From positions 1-64,000 of the forward strand of contig JAFUWV010000002.1 of assembly GCA_017477325.1 (NCBI GenBank): a stretch of DNA of 64,000 bases, in the 5' to 3' direction. The notes below the pieces were generated by a model. It searched no databases. It was not told where the DNA came from and worked only from the letters and a program-made list of their open reading frames with translations. This DNA comes from Paludibacteraceae bacterium. Its GTDB lineage: Bacteria > Bacteroidota > Bacteroidia > Bacteroidales > Paludibacteraceae. The position numbers and the translations under genes were made by a program. Positions 1 through 8,128 of the stretch are shown piece by piece. Each line of letters opens with the position of its first letter. The first letter of the stretch is position 1.

Positions 1-1149
1 AAGTGAGAGTATTACTAATAAAGTGATGAGAATGATTTTATGAATCTTTATTTTGGCTTGCTTTTGCAAATTTTCCTCCTGTTCGTACATCTCATCATAG
101 TGTTTCACCGTCAGATATGTACCCGCAAGAGGTGTCGTGTCTTCTCTTAGTTTTTTAATATTGTAAAGTTCACTAAGTTTATCGTACGCATACTTATAGT
201 CCTTCTTTTCATATAGCAATCTGGACTCTAACTCGAGGTATTTATCCTTTGTTTCTAATGTTTGGTTATTCTCAGTTCCAAGGATATTTAAATACTTAAC
301 AGCAGAATCTAATTGATGCTCTTCTAAGTAAAAATCTGCCACATTATATGCCATATTCCTTAGGCGTGTTTTGGTACAACTGCTTTTTGCAACCTCAAGT
401 TTCTTCACCTTATCAAGAGAATATTTCTGTGCATATATATATTGTAATTCATAGGACATTACCGAATCAGGTTGCTGCCTTGCATAAAAAAGACCCTTAT
501 TATAATATTCATCTATCTGCTTTCTACCAACGGAGTCGGAGGCATTTGAGAGCAAGTCTCGATATATATCAGATAAGGGGAATGGATTACCAAGCTTTTC
601 AGCATAAGGTAATGCTTGCAAGGCATATTTAGTAGCCTCACTCTTCATATTATCAAGATAAAAAGCATAAGCCAGACATGAGTAAAGGTTGAGTGAAATC
701 AGCAGTGGAGGTTCTTTGCCTGACAAAAGAAAATAATGTTCAGACTCTTTAAAACAGCTTGCCATTTTCATCTTGTCTAAGTGGTGATAATAGATAGCCT
801 TCAAATATGCAGCTTCCCCCGCGTAGTAATAATCTTTCTTTGATTCAAAGAATGCTATCATCTTATCAACTTTGGCAACATCAAGAATTCTAATATTATT
901 TATGCTTCCTATAGAATATATAAGAAAATCATAGTATGGTCTATCATTTTCACTAATATTTGATGTGTCTATTAAATTAAGATAGTATTTAGAGCTATCA
1001 GAACATACAAAACAAAAATTAAGCGCTTTTTGAAGGTTTTCATCGCCTACAGAGTCATTTGTATTCACAGAGCAAGCGGTAGCACACACGCACAAAATAG
1101 AGCATAATAACAGCACTCGAACGAAGTCGGTAATTATTGAGCCTTTCAT
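1..1149 (-). CDS. TPR-rich lipoprotein, 3' end outside window
   Basis: This is an open frame of 383 codons read leftwards from an ATG at 1149 and running off the window edge. The N-terminus is a hydrophobic leader ending in a Cys-Ala-Thr-Ala-Cys stretch, a plausible lipobox with the acylated Cys near residue 26. The rest is helical, with tyrosine/alanine-rich repeats typical of TPR units. The last visible residues form a hydrophobic segment (IHKIILITLLVILSL), probably a membrane helix. In Bacteroidales, TPR arrays followed by one helix usually lead into a cytoplasmic signalling or HTH domain; here that part is not visible. It is divergent from the lipoprotein at 1296 and is AT-rich. Function not assigned. 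Confidence 0.75.
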   Translation of the reverse strand, partial: MKGSIITDFVRVLLLCSILCVCATACSVNTNDSVGDENLQKALNFCFVCSDSSKYYLNLIDTSNISENDRPYYDFLIYSIGSINNIRILDVAKVDKMIAFFESKKDYYYAGEAAYLKAIYYHHLDKMKMASCFKESEHYFLLSGKEPPLLISLNLYSCLAYAFYLDNMKSEATKYALQALPYAEKLGNPFPLSDIYRDLLSNASDSVGRKQIDEYYNKGLFYARQQPDSVMSYELQYIYAQKYSLDKVKKLEVAKSSCTKTRLRNMAYNVADFYLEEHQLDSAVKYLNILGTENNQTLETKDKYLELESRLLYEKKDYKYAYDKLSELYNIKKLREDTTPLAGTYLTVKHYDEMYEQEENLQKQAKIKIHKIILITLLVILSL

Positions 1150-1217
1150 ACTGCAAAATGTATTTGATAATCAAGTATATGTAAAATTATGGTTTCTTAA
1201 TATAGGTAATTGTTAAA

Positions 1218-1249
1218 TTTGTTCATATCAACAAAGAGCCGTAACTTTG
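1218..1249 (+). promoter_or_regulatory. Bacteroidota promoter for the 1296 lipoprotein
   Basis: TTTG at 1218-1221, a 20-bp spacer, and TAACTTTG at 1242-1249 match the phylum consensus TTTG-N19-21-TAnnTTTG. Transcription should start near 1255, about 40 nt before the ATG. Confidence 0.8.
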
Positions 1250-1295
1250 CACTGCAAAAGTACAACTTTATGTTTAATCCTCAAAATACAAAGCC

Positions 1296-2507
1296 ATGAA
1301 AAAAGAATTTGTTATTTTATTTGGATGTGCTATGATGTTTGTAGCCTTCTATTCATGCTCTAAAGAGCAGAGTGAGATTCATGATATTAATCCACGAATG
1401 GAAAGTGGTGAGATGTCTGATGATGAAATCATTAATCCGTATGAAACACTTAATGTTACTACGTATATATCTGAACATTCTTCATTATTTGGTAGTAACA
1501 TTCAAGTCTTTGATTCATTGGGTGAGGCAGATTCTATATTGAATGAATGGAATTCACTTAGCTATAATGAATTACGAACACAATATTCTTTAAGAGGGTA
1601 TGATAATTGGAATGTAGAATGCAAAATTACACTTGACTCTTTACTACATTCTATTTATTTACATAATGGTTATTCACTTGAAAATGAGCTAGATGATGAC
1701 ATTGAGAGACAGCTCGATAGCTTATATTATCTGGCAGCAATGCAGTATGATCCGATGTTGTTTTATGAATATTCCGTAACTGAGAATGATGTGGAATCGG
1801 AGTATTATGGCCAGACTTATAATGTAATAGAGCCAAGAACAGAACTTGATTTGACAGCATTAATGAATGATCACAGATTATGCATTATTGAAGCTAATGT
1901 AGTAAAACTATTATTAGATGGTACACTTATTACATCTCCATTGCTAAATTATCAATATATCTCAGGATATGAGAGTCTGGAACAATTGGAACTGTTAGAT
2001 ACTAATAATGCTTCTTCATTTGCAGATACAACCGCTATTATTTGGCAACCACTATATGAAAATAATATGCATCGCTCTTCTACACAGAAATCTTACAGGG
2101 ATATTAATTATATATATGACAATTGGTATATGATGACTATTAATTACAAAATGGCAAGATTGTATAATCTTTTTGGTAGTGGTGGAGATTATAACTTATG
2201 TGCACACCTCACTATAAAAAACTATAAGAAGGGATGCTTCAATAAATATTGGTTATCACGCCACGACACGAATGGAGAGGTTTATTCAGAAACATATATT
2301 GAAACTAATTCTATGCAAGGGTACGCGAACAAGCAGCATTACTTCTATATTGATAGTAAATTTGCAACGTATATAAGATACAAGAGCGCAAACGTATTTG
2401 TCGGTTTCTTCAGACCTTATTACGAAATAAACTACATTCATGTTTCTCTAACCAACGGAAGGAATATTATTGACGCAGGAGATCCTGATATAAGAAATCA
2501 CCAATAA
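1296..2507 (+). CDS. Lipoprotein of unknown function
   Basis: The 403-residue product starts with a lipoprotein signal (hydrophobic residues 5-20, lipobox Tyr-Ser-Cys with Cys at about 22), so it should be anchored in the envelope. The mature part is acidic and rich in Asn, Tyr and Asp, with no motif I recognise. A consensus promoter lies just upstream, and the next lipoprotein gene begins 12 nt after its stop, so the two form an operon. The codons are AT-rich compared with most of the window, suggesting transfer or a lineage-specific gene. Coding status is supported by length, signal peptide and promoter. Confidence 0.75.
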   Translation: MKKEFVILFGCAMMFVAFYSCSKEQSEIHDINPRMESGEMSDDEIINPYETLNVTTYISEHSSLFGSNIQVFDSLGEADSILNEWNSLSYNELRTQYSLRGYDNWNVECKITLDSLLHSIYLHNGYSLENELDDDIERQLDSLYYLAAMQYDPMLFYEYSVTENDVESEYYGQTYNVIEPRTELDLTALMNDHRLCIIEANVVKLLLDGTLITSPLLNYQYISGYESLEQLELLDTNNASSFADTTAIIWQPLYENNMHRSSTQKSYRDINYIYDNWYMMTINYKMARLYNLFGSGGDYNLCAHLTIKNYKKGCFNKYWLSRHDTNGEVYSETYIETNSMQGYANKQHYFYIDSKFATYIRYKSANVFVGFFRPYYEINYIHVSLTNGRNIIDAGDPDIRNHQ

Positions 2508-2519
2508 AACAGAAATATT

Positions 2520-3185
2520 ATGAAAACAGAAAATTTATTATCAAATATCCTACTGGTATTTAGTCTTACATCCATGGTTTTTACATTAAAATCATGCGAG
2601 GAGCCTAATCATGAGTTACCTTTGGTGATTCCTGAAGTGGAAAATGCCACTCAATACGTTGATATGTATTGCTTACAAAACAACACAAATAATGTTATTT
2701 GGCCACTCATATGGGGGATAGATACCCGCGGACATAATATAATGATTGGTCATTCCACAATACTTACACCAACTAAAATGGAGTGTGCCCTCTTCTATAT
2801 ACATGATGAAGACTCCGAAGTAGACAAACCATTGAATTTGACGCAAAGACATAGAATAAACTGGGTGGACTTTGCGTCTGATTTTGCTGGTCTTGAGTTT
2901 GATGTTTATGAGTATCATTCTGAGGACTTTCATGAAAACGGCTGGAAAATAATTAATCACGATTTCTTCGATAAAAAAATAGAATCTTCCCATATCAAAC
3001 CTATCGAGTTGAAAGATATGTTTATCCCGGAGAACTATACAACTACTGAGATAAATAATGATATTGATTTTATTCTTTCCCCTTACGACAAGCAGTTGCT
3101 GGACAAGTACTTGACCCAGGTAGAGCCGGGACATGTCAGGCTGCATGTATTCTCTCTAACGGATGAGTATTTAGCAAAAGAATAA
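2520..3185 (+). CDS. Lipoprotein of unknown function
   Basis: The 221-residue protein has a signal peptide ending in Leu-Lys-Ser-Cys (lipobox Cys about residue 26). The mature domain holds many Asp/Glu and aromatic residues; no known family is recognised. It follows the 1296 lipoprotein by 12 nt and is closed by a strong hairpin terminator at 3206-3245, so the pair is a two-gene unit. AT-rich like its partner. Confidence 0.72.
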   Translation: MKTENLLSNILLVFSLTSMVFTLKSCEEPNHELPLVIPEVENATQYVDMYCLQNNTNNVIWPLIWGIDTRGHNIMIGHSTILTPTKMECALFYIHDEDSEVDKPLNLTQRHRINWVDFASDFAGLEFDVYEYHSEDFHENGWKIINHDFFDKKIESSHIKPIELKDMFIPENYTTTEINNDIDFILSPYDKQLLDKYLTQVEPGHVRLHVFSLTDEYLAKE

Positions 3186-3205
3186 ACAGCCAGTATAGCG
3201 TAACA

Positions 3206-3245
3206 AAGATGACGTGGGTATAACTACTCACGTCATCTTCTTTTT
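3206..3245. terminator. Bidirectional terminator
   Basis: A perfect 11-bp stem (AAGATGACGTG 3206-3216 with CACGTCATCTT 3229-3239) around a 12-nt loop, followed by CTTTTT. It separates the convergent lipoprotein operon and SDR gene. Confidence 0.8.
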
Positions 3246-3268
3246 CTGCACTTTATTTGTCTTCTGTA

Positions 3269-4795
3269 CTATTCCCACCCGTCAAACACGTGCGCATCGT
3301 AGGTGTTGTCCTCGTCTGCGTCGTGAAGCGGAGCCCATAGTTGCGCAAAGAAGGGGTTTCGGCGCGCTTCTTTGTCCCATTGCCAAGGACGCTGCTTCTC
3401 CTTCGGCTCGTCGGCATAAGGATAAGGGAAACACTCGGGGCACCAGTGCCCGCCAAGCAGAATCAGGCGCGGACTCGCCTTGAATACGTGTCCTTCTGCA
3501 CACTGCCATTCCAGTTGCGTGTCCCAATCGCCCTGTACCATCGTTGTGCTCAGGCACTTGCCACCCCTGAACTCGGCGGCACGCTGCATGTCCTCTATGG
3601 TGAACTCCGACATAGGCTTCGTCTCGTCGTATCCGTGGTCGAGAATGACCGGTGTCTCTGAGTTGTGACTCAGGTCTGTATGCTCCCAGTCCGGAATAGC
3701 CTTGTATTTGTCTATGCTGCCGTAATATGCGGCTATACGTTGTTGCTGTCCTTCTTTTATCCATGTCTGAGTGCCGTGTACAGGCTTGTTTGCCATGGCA
3801 CGCATCGCAAGTTTCACTATGTGGGGCACCAGTTTGGCTGCCTTTGTCAGTTTCGCTATACGTATGCCTGCCGGAACCGACTTGCTCCGGGACATCTGCT
3901 CGAAGTACTCCTTTACAGGTATGTTGGCGCGGAAATGCAGATACTGCTCCAGCACGTCTCCGTCTATATACCACATTCCGTGGAAGTTCCGCGTAGTGAA
4001 CCAGTTCGCATTGAATATCTTCTCCGGTTTCGGGCAGCCTATGGCATCCAACAGCAGCACTTCGAACTCATAGTTTGAGATTCTGTATTCTGCTCCGGAG
4101 CCTATATTATAGTATCTGTTCCAGAACTCTTCAGGCACCTCGGGGCGGCACACGCGCTCAAGCAGACGGCCCGAGTCCTCCACCGTAGCCCACTCCAAAA
4201 CGCCGCGGATGGGCACGTGGAACATTATTGGGTCGTAGTTCTTCAGTATCGCAGGATATAGTATGCCCGACTGTCTGAGGCTGACCCATTTCTTTATGCC
4301 GCCGTCTGTCAGTATGCGCTCCGCAAGCACCTTCGTTATTCCGTAGTGGTCGTAGGCGGAGACGCAGATAGGGTCGCCAGTGCGGCCCCAATGCAGAGGC
4401 TCGCGGCGGTCACCCATCTGGGCTACGGAGCCTATATATACCACTTTGGGCTGCTGCTCCCCTTGGGCAACCACTGCCTTCCGTATGTTTTCTGCGGCAC
4501 CGAGGTTGGTCTTTCTTGTCGCACGCGGACGGTAGTCTGCCTGCGGACTTACCATGCCTCCTACGTGAAGCACTATGTCTGCTCCCGTCACGCCGCGGAG
4601 CACATCTTCGTACTTGCCGAGGTCGCCCCATACTATATCTATGTCTTTCTCCATTCCGGCAAGCTTCCGTTTGTTCTTCTCGCTCGGTCTGGCAAGTATT
4701 CTGATGTTGTAGTTCTCTTTGTGGGCAAGCAGTTCCTGAAGTCCTGCCCATCCCATAGTACCGGTGGCTCCGGTAAGGAATACTGTTGTTTTCAT
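3269..4795 (-). CDS. SDR-family NAD-dependent epimerase/reductase fused to a zinc ribbon
   Basis: The protein has 508 residues. Residues 1-300 form an extended SDR Rossmann domain: nucleotide-binding TGATGTMG at 8-15 and a YxxxK catalytic pair (Tyr151, Lys155). This predicts NAD(P)-dependent epimerase, dehydratase or reductase activity in the cytoplasm; the substrate cannot be read from sequence. Residues 300-400 are a helical linker. Residues 414-455 carry Cys414, Cys432, His436, Cys452 and Cys455 in a C..C-x3-H..C-x2-C arrangement resembling a treble-clef zinc ribbon, not usual for this family. The stop of the antiporter gene lies 2 nt upstream of the ATG, so they are co-transcribed. Confidence 0.85.
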   Translation of the reverse strand: MKTTVFLTGATGTMGWAGLQELLAHKENYNIRILARPSEKNKRKLAGMEKDIDIVWGDLGKYEDVLRGVTGADIVLHVGGMVSPQADYRPRATRKTNLGAAENIRKAVVAQGEQQPKVVYIGSVAQMGDRREPLHWGRTGDPICVSAYDHYGITKVLAERILTDGGIKKWVSLRQSGILYPAILKNYDPIMFHVPIRGVLEWATVEDSGRLLERVCRPEVPEEFWNRYYNIGSGAEYRISNYEFEVLLLDAIGCPKPEKIFNANWFTTRNFHGMWYIDGDVLEQYLHFRANIPVKEYFEQMSRSKSVPAGIRIAKLTKAAKLVPHIVKLAMRAMANKPVHGTQTWIKEGQQQRIAAYYGSIDKYKAIPDWEHTDLSHNSETPVILDHGYDETKPMSEFTIEDMQRAAEFRGGKCLSTTMVQGDWDTQLEWQCAEGHVFKASPRLILLGGHWCPECFPYPYADEPKEKQRPWQWDKEARRNPFFAQLWAPLHDADEDNTYDAHVFDGWE

Positions 4796-4797
4796 GC

Positions 4798-6459
4798 TTA
4801 TGTGGTTGTTTGTTTCTTTGATTTCTGCTTCTTCTGTTTCAGTTGCTGCCTCTGCTTGTTCTGCAGTCTGGCCTGTTTGCGCACTCTCCTGTTCTCACGC
4901 ACCATGCCGACGAACTCTCGCATGAAGTCGAGCGTATCGTCAAGGAAAGCGGGCTTGTAGCCGTTCTGAGTGTCTTCTATCTGACGGTAGGTGTCTTGCA
5001 GTGTCTGCTCGTTGTCTGTGATAACCAGCAGCGCATCGTCGGCTTGCAGTTGCGATTTGCCTGTAGGCACGAAAAACTGCTGCCCGCGTTTGACCATGAT
5101 GGCGAGAGTGTTCTGAGGGAAACCCAGGTCCATCAGGCGGTTGCCGCGTTGCAGCATGTCCTCTGTAACGCGTATTTCTGTTGCCACCGACTTTATCTCT
5201 TCCGGTAGGTCGATGTCGAAATTCTCTACCTTGTTCAGTTGGGGCTCTTTCTCTTCTGCCATACCGAGCCACTCTGCCATCTTTCCCAGTGTCATGCCCT
5301 GCAGTAGCAGCGAGATGAGCGTGCAGAGAAATACCACATTGAATATCAACCGCGCATTAGGCACGTCCGCCGCAAGACACAATATGGCAAAAAGTATAGG
5401 CGAAGCGCCCTTCAGTCCCACCCAGCTCACAAACGTCTTTGCCTTCAGCGGCAACCTCCTGAAGGGGGCAAGCGAGAGGAAGACGGCTGCCGGACGCGAG
5501 ACGAATATCATTATCGCACTGGCTACGCTCCCCAGTATTAGCACATTCGGTTGGAACAGTTCTCGCGGATTCACCAGCAACCCGAGCGTGAGGAACATGC
5601 TCAGTTGGCAGAGCCAGGTCATGCCGTCAAGAAAGTTCACCGTGCTCCGTTTGTGCGCGAACTTGGAGTTGCCGAACACCAGTCCGCCTATATAGACTGC
5701 CAGAAAGGCGTTGCCGGACGTAAAGTGGGTCACGGCAAAGATGAAAATACAGCTCGTCAGTATCAATATCGGATACAGACTCTCGTTTTCTATGTTCACC
5801 TTGTTCATCAGCCACACAAGCAGTTTCCCTGCAAAGAAACCCATCAGGAATCCGAACAGCAGCTGGAATACGATAGAGAGTATCAGCATCCACACGTTAG
5901 GCTCGCCTGCCGCCTGCACTACTGATATCATCACCGATGTCAGCACCGCTGCCATAGGGTCGTTGCTGCCGCTCTCGAGTTCCAGCATCGGACGTAGTTT
6001 GTATTTTAGGTTCAACCCTTTCGAGCGCAGTATCGAGAATACCGACGCCGAGTCGGTTGACGACATGGTGGCGGCCATCAACAGAGCGGTGGGCAGTGCC
6101 AGTATTACGCCGGCGTGCGTCCACTTCATCAGCAGCCATATCAGCACACCCTCTATCACTGCCGTCAGCAATACTCCTATGGTTGACAGTATAACGCCTT
6201 CTTTTGCCACAGGGCGGATGTCGTCCAGCTTCGTATCCATACCGCCTGAAAACAATATCACGCTCAGTGCTATTGTTCCCACCGATTGGGCGAGTTGTAT
6301 GTTGTCAAAGTTGATGCCCAATCCGTCGCTGCCGAACAGCATGCCTACAAGCAAGAAGAGCACCAGCGATGGCACTCCGAACTTGCTGCTAACCTTGTCT
6401 GTCAGTATGCTGGCAAAAAAGAGTAACGATACTATCAAAAGAAACAGTTCTACACGCAT
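4798..6459 (-). CDS. nhaP2: Potassium/proton antiporter, NhaP2/CvrA type
   Basis: The 553-residue inner-membrane protein starts with about 12 hydrophobic helices of the CPA1 exchanger fold, including the conserved GxLLGSDGLG-like loop near residue 40 and an NDPMA motif near 165. A TrkA-C domain (about 425-490, ending in DDALLVITDN) would sense cytoplasmic ligand and gate exchange. The last 30 residues form a very basic tail (Lys/Gln/Arg). Homologues exchange K+ (or Na+) for protons. It is 2 nt upstream of the SDR gene. No consensus -7 box is seen directly upstream, so it may be transcribed from the thioredoxin promoter through a 149-nt repeat-filled gap. Confidence 0.88.
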   Translation of the reverse strand: MRVELFLLIVSLLFFASILTDKVSSKFGVPSLVLFLLVGMLFGSDGLGINFDNIQLAQSVGTIALSVILFSGGMDTKLDDIRPVAKEGVILSTIGVLLTAVIEGVLIWLLMKWTHAGVILALPTALLMAATMSSTDSASVFSILRSKGLNLKYKLRPMLELESGSNDPMAAVLTSVMISVVQAAGEPNVWMLILSIVFQLLFGFLMGFFAGKLLVWLMNKVNIENESLYPILILTSCIFIFAVTHFTSGNAFLAVYIGGLVFGNSKFAHKRSTVNFLDGMTWLCQLSMFLTLGLLVNPRELFQPNVLILGSVASAIMIFVSRPAAVFLSLAPFRRLPLKAKTFVSWVGLKGASPILFAILCLAADVPNARLIFNVVFLCTLISLLLQGMTLGKMAEWLGMAEEKEPQLNKVENFDIDLPEEIKSVATEIRVTEDMLQRGNRLMDLGFPQNTLAIMVKRGQQFFVPTGKSQLQADDALLVITDNEQTLQDTYRQIEDTQNGYKPAFLDDTLDFMREFVGMVRENRRVRKQARLQNKQRQQLKQKKQKSKKQTTT

Positions 6460-6475
6460 ATGCGAAAGAGGTTAT

Positions 6476-6582
6476 TTCCGTAAAGACGTTGCACCGGAAC
6501 GTCTCATAGATTCTTGTTCCGTAGAGACGTTGCACCGGAACGTCTCATCAAATTAAGACGTTGCTGCACCATAACGTCTCAT
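6476..6582. repeat. Three palindromic repeat units
   Basis: Two almost identical 32-bp units (6476-6507 and 6517-6548, one base different) each contain AGACGTT-N7-AACGTCT. A third, diverged palindrome lies at 6556-6579. They fill the gap between the thioredoxin and antiporter genes and resemble REP-like hairpins of other Bacteroidota intergenic regions. A related hairpin is at 26161-26188. Confidence 0.8.
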
Positions 6583-6608
6583 TATTAAATACGAGTTCTG
6601 TACAAATA

Positions 6609-7046
6609 CTATTCATTCTTTATTAGCAGCACCTCCGCAATGGCTTGCTGAAGTGTCTCTTTGGGCAACAGACCCTTTGCCATCTGAGGTCTCCCCTCCA
6701 TCGGACAGAACAGCAGGGTCGGTATACTGCTTATGCCGAACACTGCGGCAAGCTCTCTTTCTTTCTCTGTATCTACCTTATAGACCACTATCTCGCCGCA
6801 GTATTCCTCCGACAGCTCGGCAAGTATGGGGGCAAGACGACGGCAGGGACCGCACCATGTGGTGTAGAAATCAATTATACAAGGCAGCTCACCCTGATAC
6901 TTCCATTGTTTGTGCTTCGTATAGTCGAATACGCGCTCCTTGAACTGCTCTGTCGTGAGATATGTCACATCTTCTGCCTTAACGCCGGTCAGCACACACA
7001 GACAAATAACTCCCACTGCTGCAAATCGATAGATATAGTCCTTCAT
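6609..7046 (-). CDS. Exported thioredoxin-like protein
   Basis: The 145-residue protein has an N-terminal signal peptide (cleavage probably after Val-Lys-Ala, about residue 24) and a complete thioredoxin fold: TTWCGPC active site near residue 65 and cis-proline motif SIPT near 107. It should act in the periplasm as a thiol-disulfide oxidoreductase, reducing or shuffling disulfides or protecting secreted proteins. It has its own consensus promoter at 7112-7143 and may be transcribed with the antiporter/SDR pair downstream. Confidence 0.9.
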   Translation of the reverse strand: MKDYIYRFAAVGVICLCVLTGVKAEDVTYLTTEQFKERVFDYTKHKQWKYQGELPCIIDFYTTWCGPCRRLAPILAELSEEYCGEIVVYKVDTEKERELAAVFGISSIPTLLFCPMEGRPQMAKGLLPKETLQQAIAEVLLIKNE

Positions 7047-7111
7047 AAGTGTATATGCTTTTGGTTATGCCTTGCAATATGTCCGTAATAAGGCATATTA
7101 CAAATTCCGTG

Positions 7112-7143
7112 CAAAGTTACGGAATTTTGCTTGAATACACAAA
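7112..7143 (-). promoter_or_regulatory. Promoter of the exported thioredoxin
   Basis: On the minus strand TTTG (7140-7143), a 20-bp spacer and TAACTTTG (7112-7119) match the consensus exactly. The predicted start is near 7106, giving a leader of about 60 nt. Confidence 0.85.
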
Positions 7144-7165
7144 AAAGAGTTTCAATTGAGTGAGG

Positions 7166-8128
7166 TTATTCGTAGCAACGGCAAGGCATCGGCGAGCCTT
7201 TGACATTAAAGAGCAATGTCAGACGCAGACCAACAGCTATATTATGCAATTGGTTGGAGGCGGCAGATGGTGCTGCATAAGAGATGATATGCCCGTCTTT
7301 AAGAGAAGGTATCACAGCTTCGGTCATAGAGTTGATGACTAACTTGTCTCGCAAGTTCTGCTCCGACTGAGAGACAGGATTGAGGTCGGTGGCGGAATAG
7401 TCAATCAGTGACAACTCTGACTTGTTCAGCCGGATATTGTAATCGGCATATACTCCTACCTTGAGCACATTGCTTTTGCCTATGTTCCACATACCTCCTA
7501 TCTCAAGAGATGGTGTAGCCCAGAGATTTGTTTGTGACGAAGCACCTGAGAAAATGAACTCTGAGCGAGGGTAGAACCCGTAAGTTGGAATATCTGCTAT
7601 GTAATCTGCCTCCCAACGGTCGTAAAGGCCTGCTGTCTGGAGTTCCGTCGATGCTTTGTGCTTCCCCCACAGAGAGGCTTTGAAGGATATCCCGAGCTGA
7701 GCGTAAACATTCTCGTGGAGCCTGTAACCGAATCCCAGACCAATGAGTGCGTTGACTGCATTGTGCCGGTCTTGCATGTTGTAAAGCCTGTATTGATAGA
7801 TGTGCTCTTCTGCGGCAATGTCGGTAGCCTGCCTTTCTACGAAGACGGAGTCGGCAAAGAGTGCTGTGTTTTGCAGTTCTGCACCCAGAGTAAGGTTGAA
7901 GAAGAAGCGGTTCTTTTGGAGTTCATAGTGCAATGCCGCTTTGCCTTCGCCTCCTGGTTTGGCGGAAGCAATGGTATTTAGCGGCAGAGCAAAGTCCAAT
8001 CCTCCTGCCACGGAGAAACCGAGGTAGTGGGAGGCTGAGTTGTTATATTGCGACCAGAGGTTGCCAAAGACACACAGGCAACAGATGGTCAGCAAGGCTC
8101 TATGGAAGAACGAATTTGACTGTTTCAT
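7166..8128 (-). CDS. Outer-membrane beta-barrel protein, unknown function
   Basis: The 320-residue protein has a signal peptide ending near Trp-Ser-Gln (about 27) and then many alternating hydrophobic/aromatic strands and short turns (for example GLGFGYRL and VGVYADYNIRL) typical of an outer-membrane barrel. It is the last gene of the adhesin operon and its start overlaps the end of the upstream gene by 29 nt, so it is probably translationally coupled. The context suggests a role in attaching or exporting the secreted operon partners, like PorP/SprF-type barrels near secreted Bacteroidota proteins. That role is inference; no family signature was identified. Confidence 0.75.
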   Translation of the reverse strand: MKQSNSFFHRALLTICCLCVFGNLWSQYNNSASHYLGFSVAGGLDFALPLNTIASAKPGGEGKAALHYELQKNRFFFNLTLGAELQNTALFADSVFVERQATDIAAEEHIYQYRLYNMQDRHNAVNALIGLGFGYRLHENVYAQLGISFKASLWGKHKASTELQTAGLYDRWEADYIADIPTYGFYPRSEFIFSGASSQTNLWATPSLEIGGMWNIGKSNVLKVGVYADYNIRLNKSELSLIDYSATDLNPVSQSEQNLRDKLVINSMTEAVIPSLKDGHIISYAAPSAASNQLHNIAVGLRLTLLFNVKGSPMPCRCYE

